The position numbers and the translations under genes were made by a program. Below the pieces are notes generated by a model. The model saw only the letters and a list, made by a program, of their open reading frames with translations, did not search any database and had not been told where the DNA came from. Positions 63,011 to 64,000 of a stretch of DNA of 64,000 bases are shown here, piece after piece. Source of the stretch: Agapetus fuscipes (Eukaryota; Arthropoda; Insecta; Trichoptera; Glossosomatidae); NCBI GenBank assembly GCA_951799405.1, contig OX637356.1, positions 10,935,229 to 10,999,228 on the forward strand, in the 5' to 3' direction. Positions within the stretch are counted from its first letter, which is position 1. Each line of letters starts with the position of its first letter.

Positions 63011-64000
63011 GAACCTTATATACAAACGCTGAAGAAAGCTTGAGAGCTCATAATAACGTGTCTGGCTTCTTACATACTCACCAACACATCCTGAGATTTA
63101 CTAAAATATTCGAGACACGCGCCAACTCTAAATTTTATTTTTTTTCCGCCGAAGGAAAAATATATGTTCATTGCATTTCAAAAAGGATCTCACATGTTTC
63201 CAAATGAACAGGTTCAAAACCTAACATTTTTTACCGTCTCATTTCAGGATAGAAAAAATAGTATTTTCCTAATTTTATTACTTCGGTGCTTACTGTTTTA
63301 TGTAAGTTACTAAGATATGACAAATATATTTCGTTTAAAATGATCTTTACCTTATCCGAAGTAAGGCTTCACAGAAGGAATTCAATTAAACGATTTTCAG
63401 TAGGTAGTTAGATCCATCATTCACAGTCGGCAATTCATTAATTCTACCTCTGAATTTGTATGCTTAATCCCGAGATAATTAATCTTTACTTGGGTTTTTC
63501 GTTGAGTGTGAATAAGGGATGAGAGGTTTCAATCTGCACAGATAGGGATGGGCATTGTTTTATGTATCAAGTAGGAGTTAAGTGATGGTACGAAATTAAT
63601 GCTATTCTAGTAATGTAATAGTGATGATAAAGCATTACAACACTAGTATTAAGTAAAGTTATTCATAGTTACTTACTACTTGCTTAAACCATTATAGTAT
63701 TTAGTATTTATTATTTACCAGAGAAGGAAAACGGGACTCAAATTAGTTAAATATTTTATTGATGGGATCTTTAGATTATAAATTATATTCAAAAACAAAA
63801 AACATAAGAAAATGATCCATATTTATTTTATAATTAGAAAAAATACGTTATCCGGCTCGAAGGACCATATTTCCTAAAAGTTAAAAATGTCATAAAGTAG
63901 CATCGAAAACAAAATAAATTAAATCTGCTTTATTTTTATGTGTTCACAAAATCAATAAACATTGTTAGATTAACTAAGAAAAATCGCTTTAAGCCTCCAT
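63011..64000. other. No gene seen
   Basis: AT-rich with no motif-bearing frame. aaccttatatacaaacg (63012-63028) repeats part of the RTE 5' border (ccttatatacaaacg at 62989-63003), a junction duplication. Confidence 0.4.

Noticed and set aside
62260..63207. Plus-strand frames near the end of the window
   Set aside because: Antisense to the RTE-like reverse transcriptase or motif-free.

Overview
This looks like nuclear DNA of an arthropod, probably an insect: AT-rich, intron-type sequence packed with retroelements. The only recognisable host gene is on the minus strand. Two adjacent exons at 44039-44144 and 43326-43403, with canonical splice sites and compatible reading phase, encode part of the kinase-like domain of CASK (CaMGUK / lin-2 / caki family). 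I found no other CASK exon, so nearly all the rest of the window is probably intron of this gene: at least 43 kb downstream and 19.8 kb upstream of the exon pair, unless I missed a short exon.

The introns are layers of transposable elements. The youngest is a complete Ty3/gypsy-type LTR retrotransposon at 23660-29418. Its two 263-bp LTRs look identical by eye, and it has a 4-bp ATCT target duplication, a tRNA-Lys-type primer site, gag with three CCHC knuckles, a canonical A AAA AAC frameshift heptamer at the gag end, and a full PR-RT-RH-IN pol with all catalytic residues. A 593-bp solo LTR of a second element lies at 53822-54414.

Two larger non-LTR retrotransposon remnants carry long open reverse transcriptase frames on the minus strand: an RTE-like copy (61409-63004) and an L2/CR1-like copy (48900-50535). 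The RTE-like copy explains the commonest repeat here. About 40 copies of a roughly 250-bp unit, starting near ccttgacttataggttgg and ending in ATTAGATT-type tandem repeats, are the 3' UTR of this element. Many further pieces of RTE and L2/CR1 coding sequence are scattered about.

Three SINE-like families with tRNA-like heads are present (called A, B and C here), including a B+A composite found twice with the same junction. Other layers are TIR elements (6187-6605, 8725-8903, 55449-55688, 61156-61403), three Foldback-like elements whose inverted arms are built of short tandem repeats (1121-1699, 17701-18431, 50661-51425), and palindromic repeats with hammerhead-like cores (14665-14938, 41035-41125, 52664-53166, 43037-43127). 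Several nestings can be read exactly because an empty site or target duplication is visible.

Region by region: 1-23 kb is mixed SINEs, RTE tails, palindromes and satellites; 23.6-29.4 kb is the LTR element; 29.4-43 kb is SINEs, tails and RT relics; 43.3-44.2 kb is the CASK exon pair; 44-56 kb holds the L2/CR1 element, Foldback-like and inverted-repeat elements and the solo LTR; 56-64 kb holds the composite SINE, a local tandem repeat and the RTE-like element nested beside a hAT-like MITE. All family names come from reading motifs, not from a database search.
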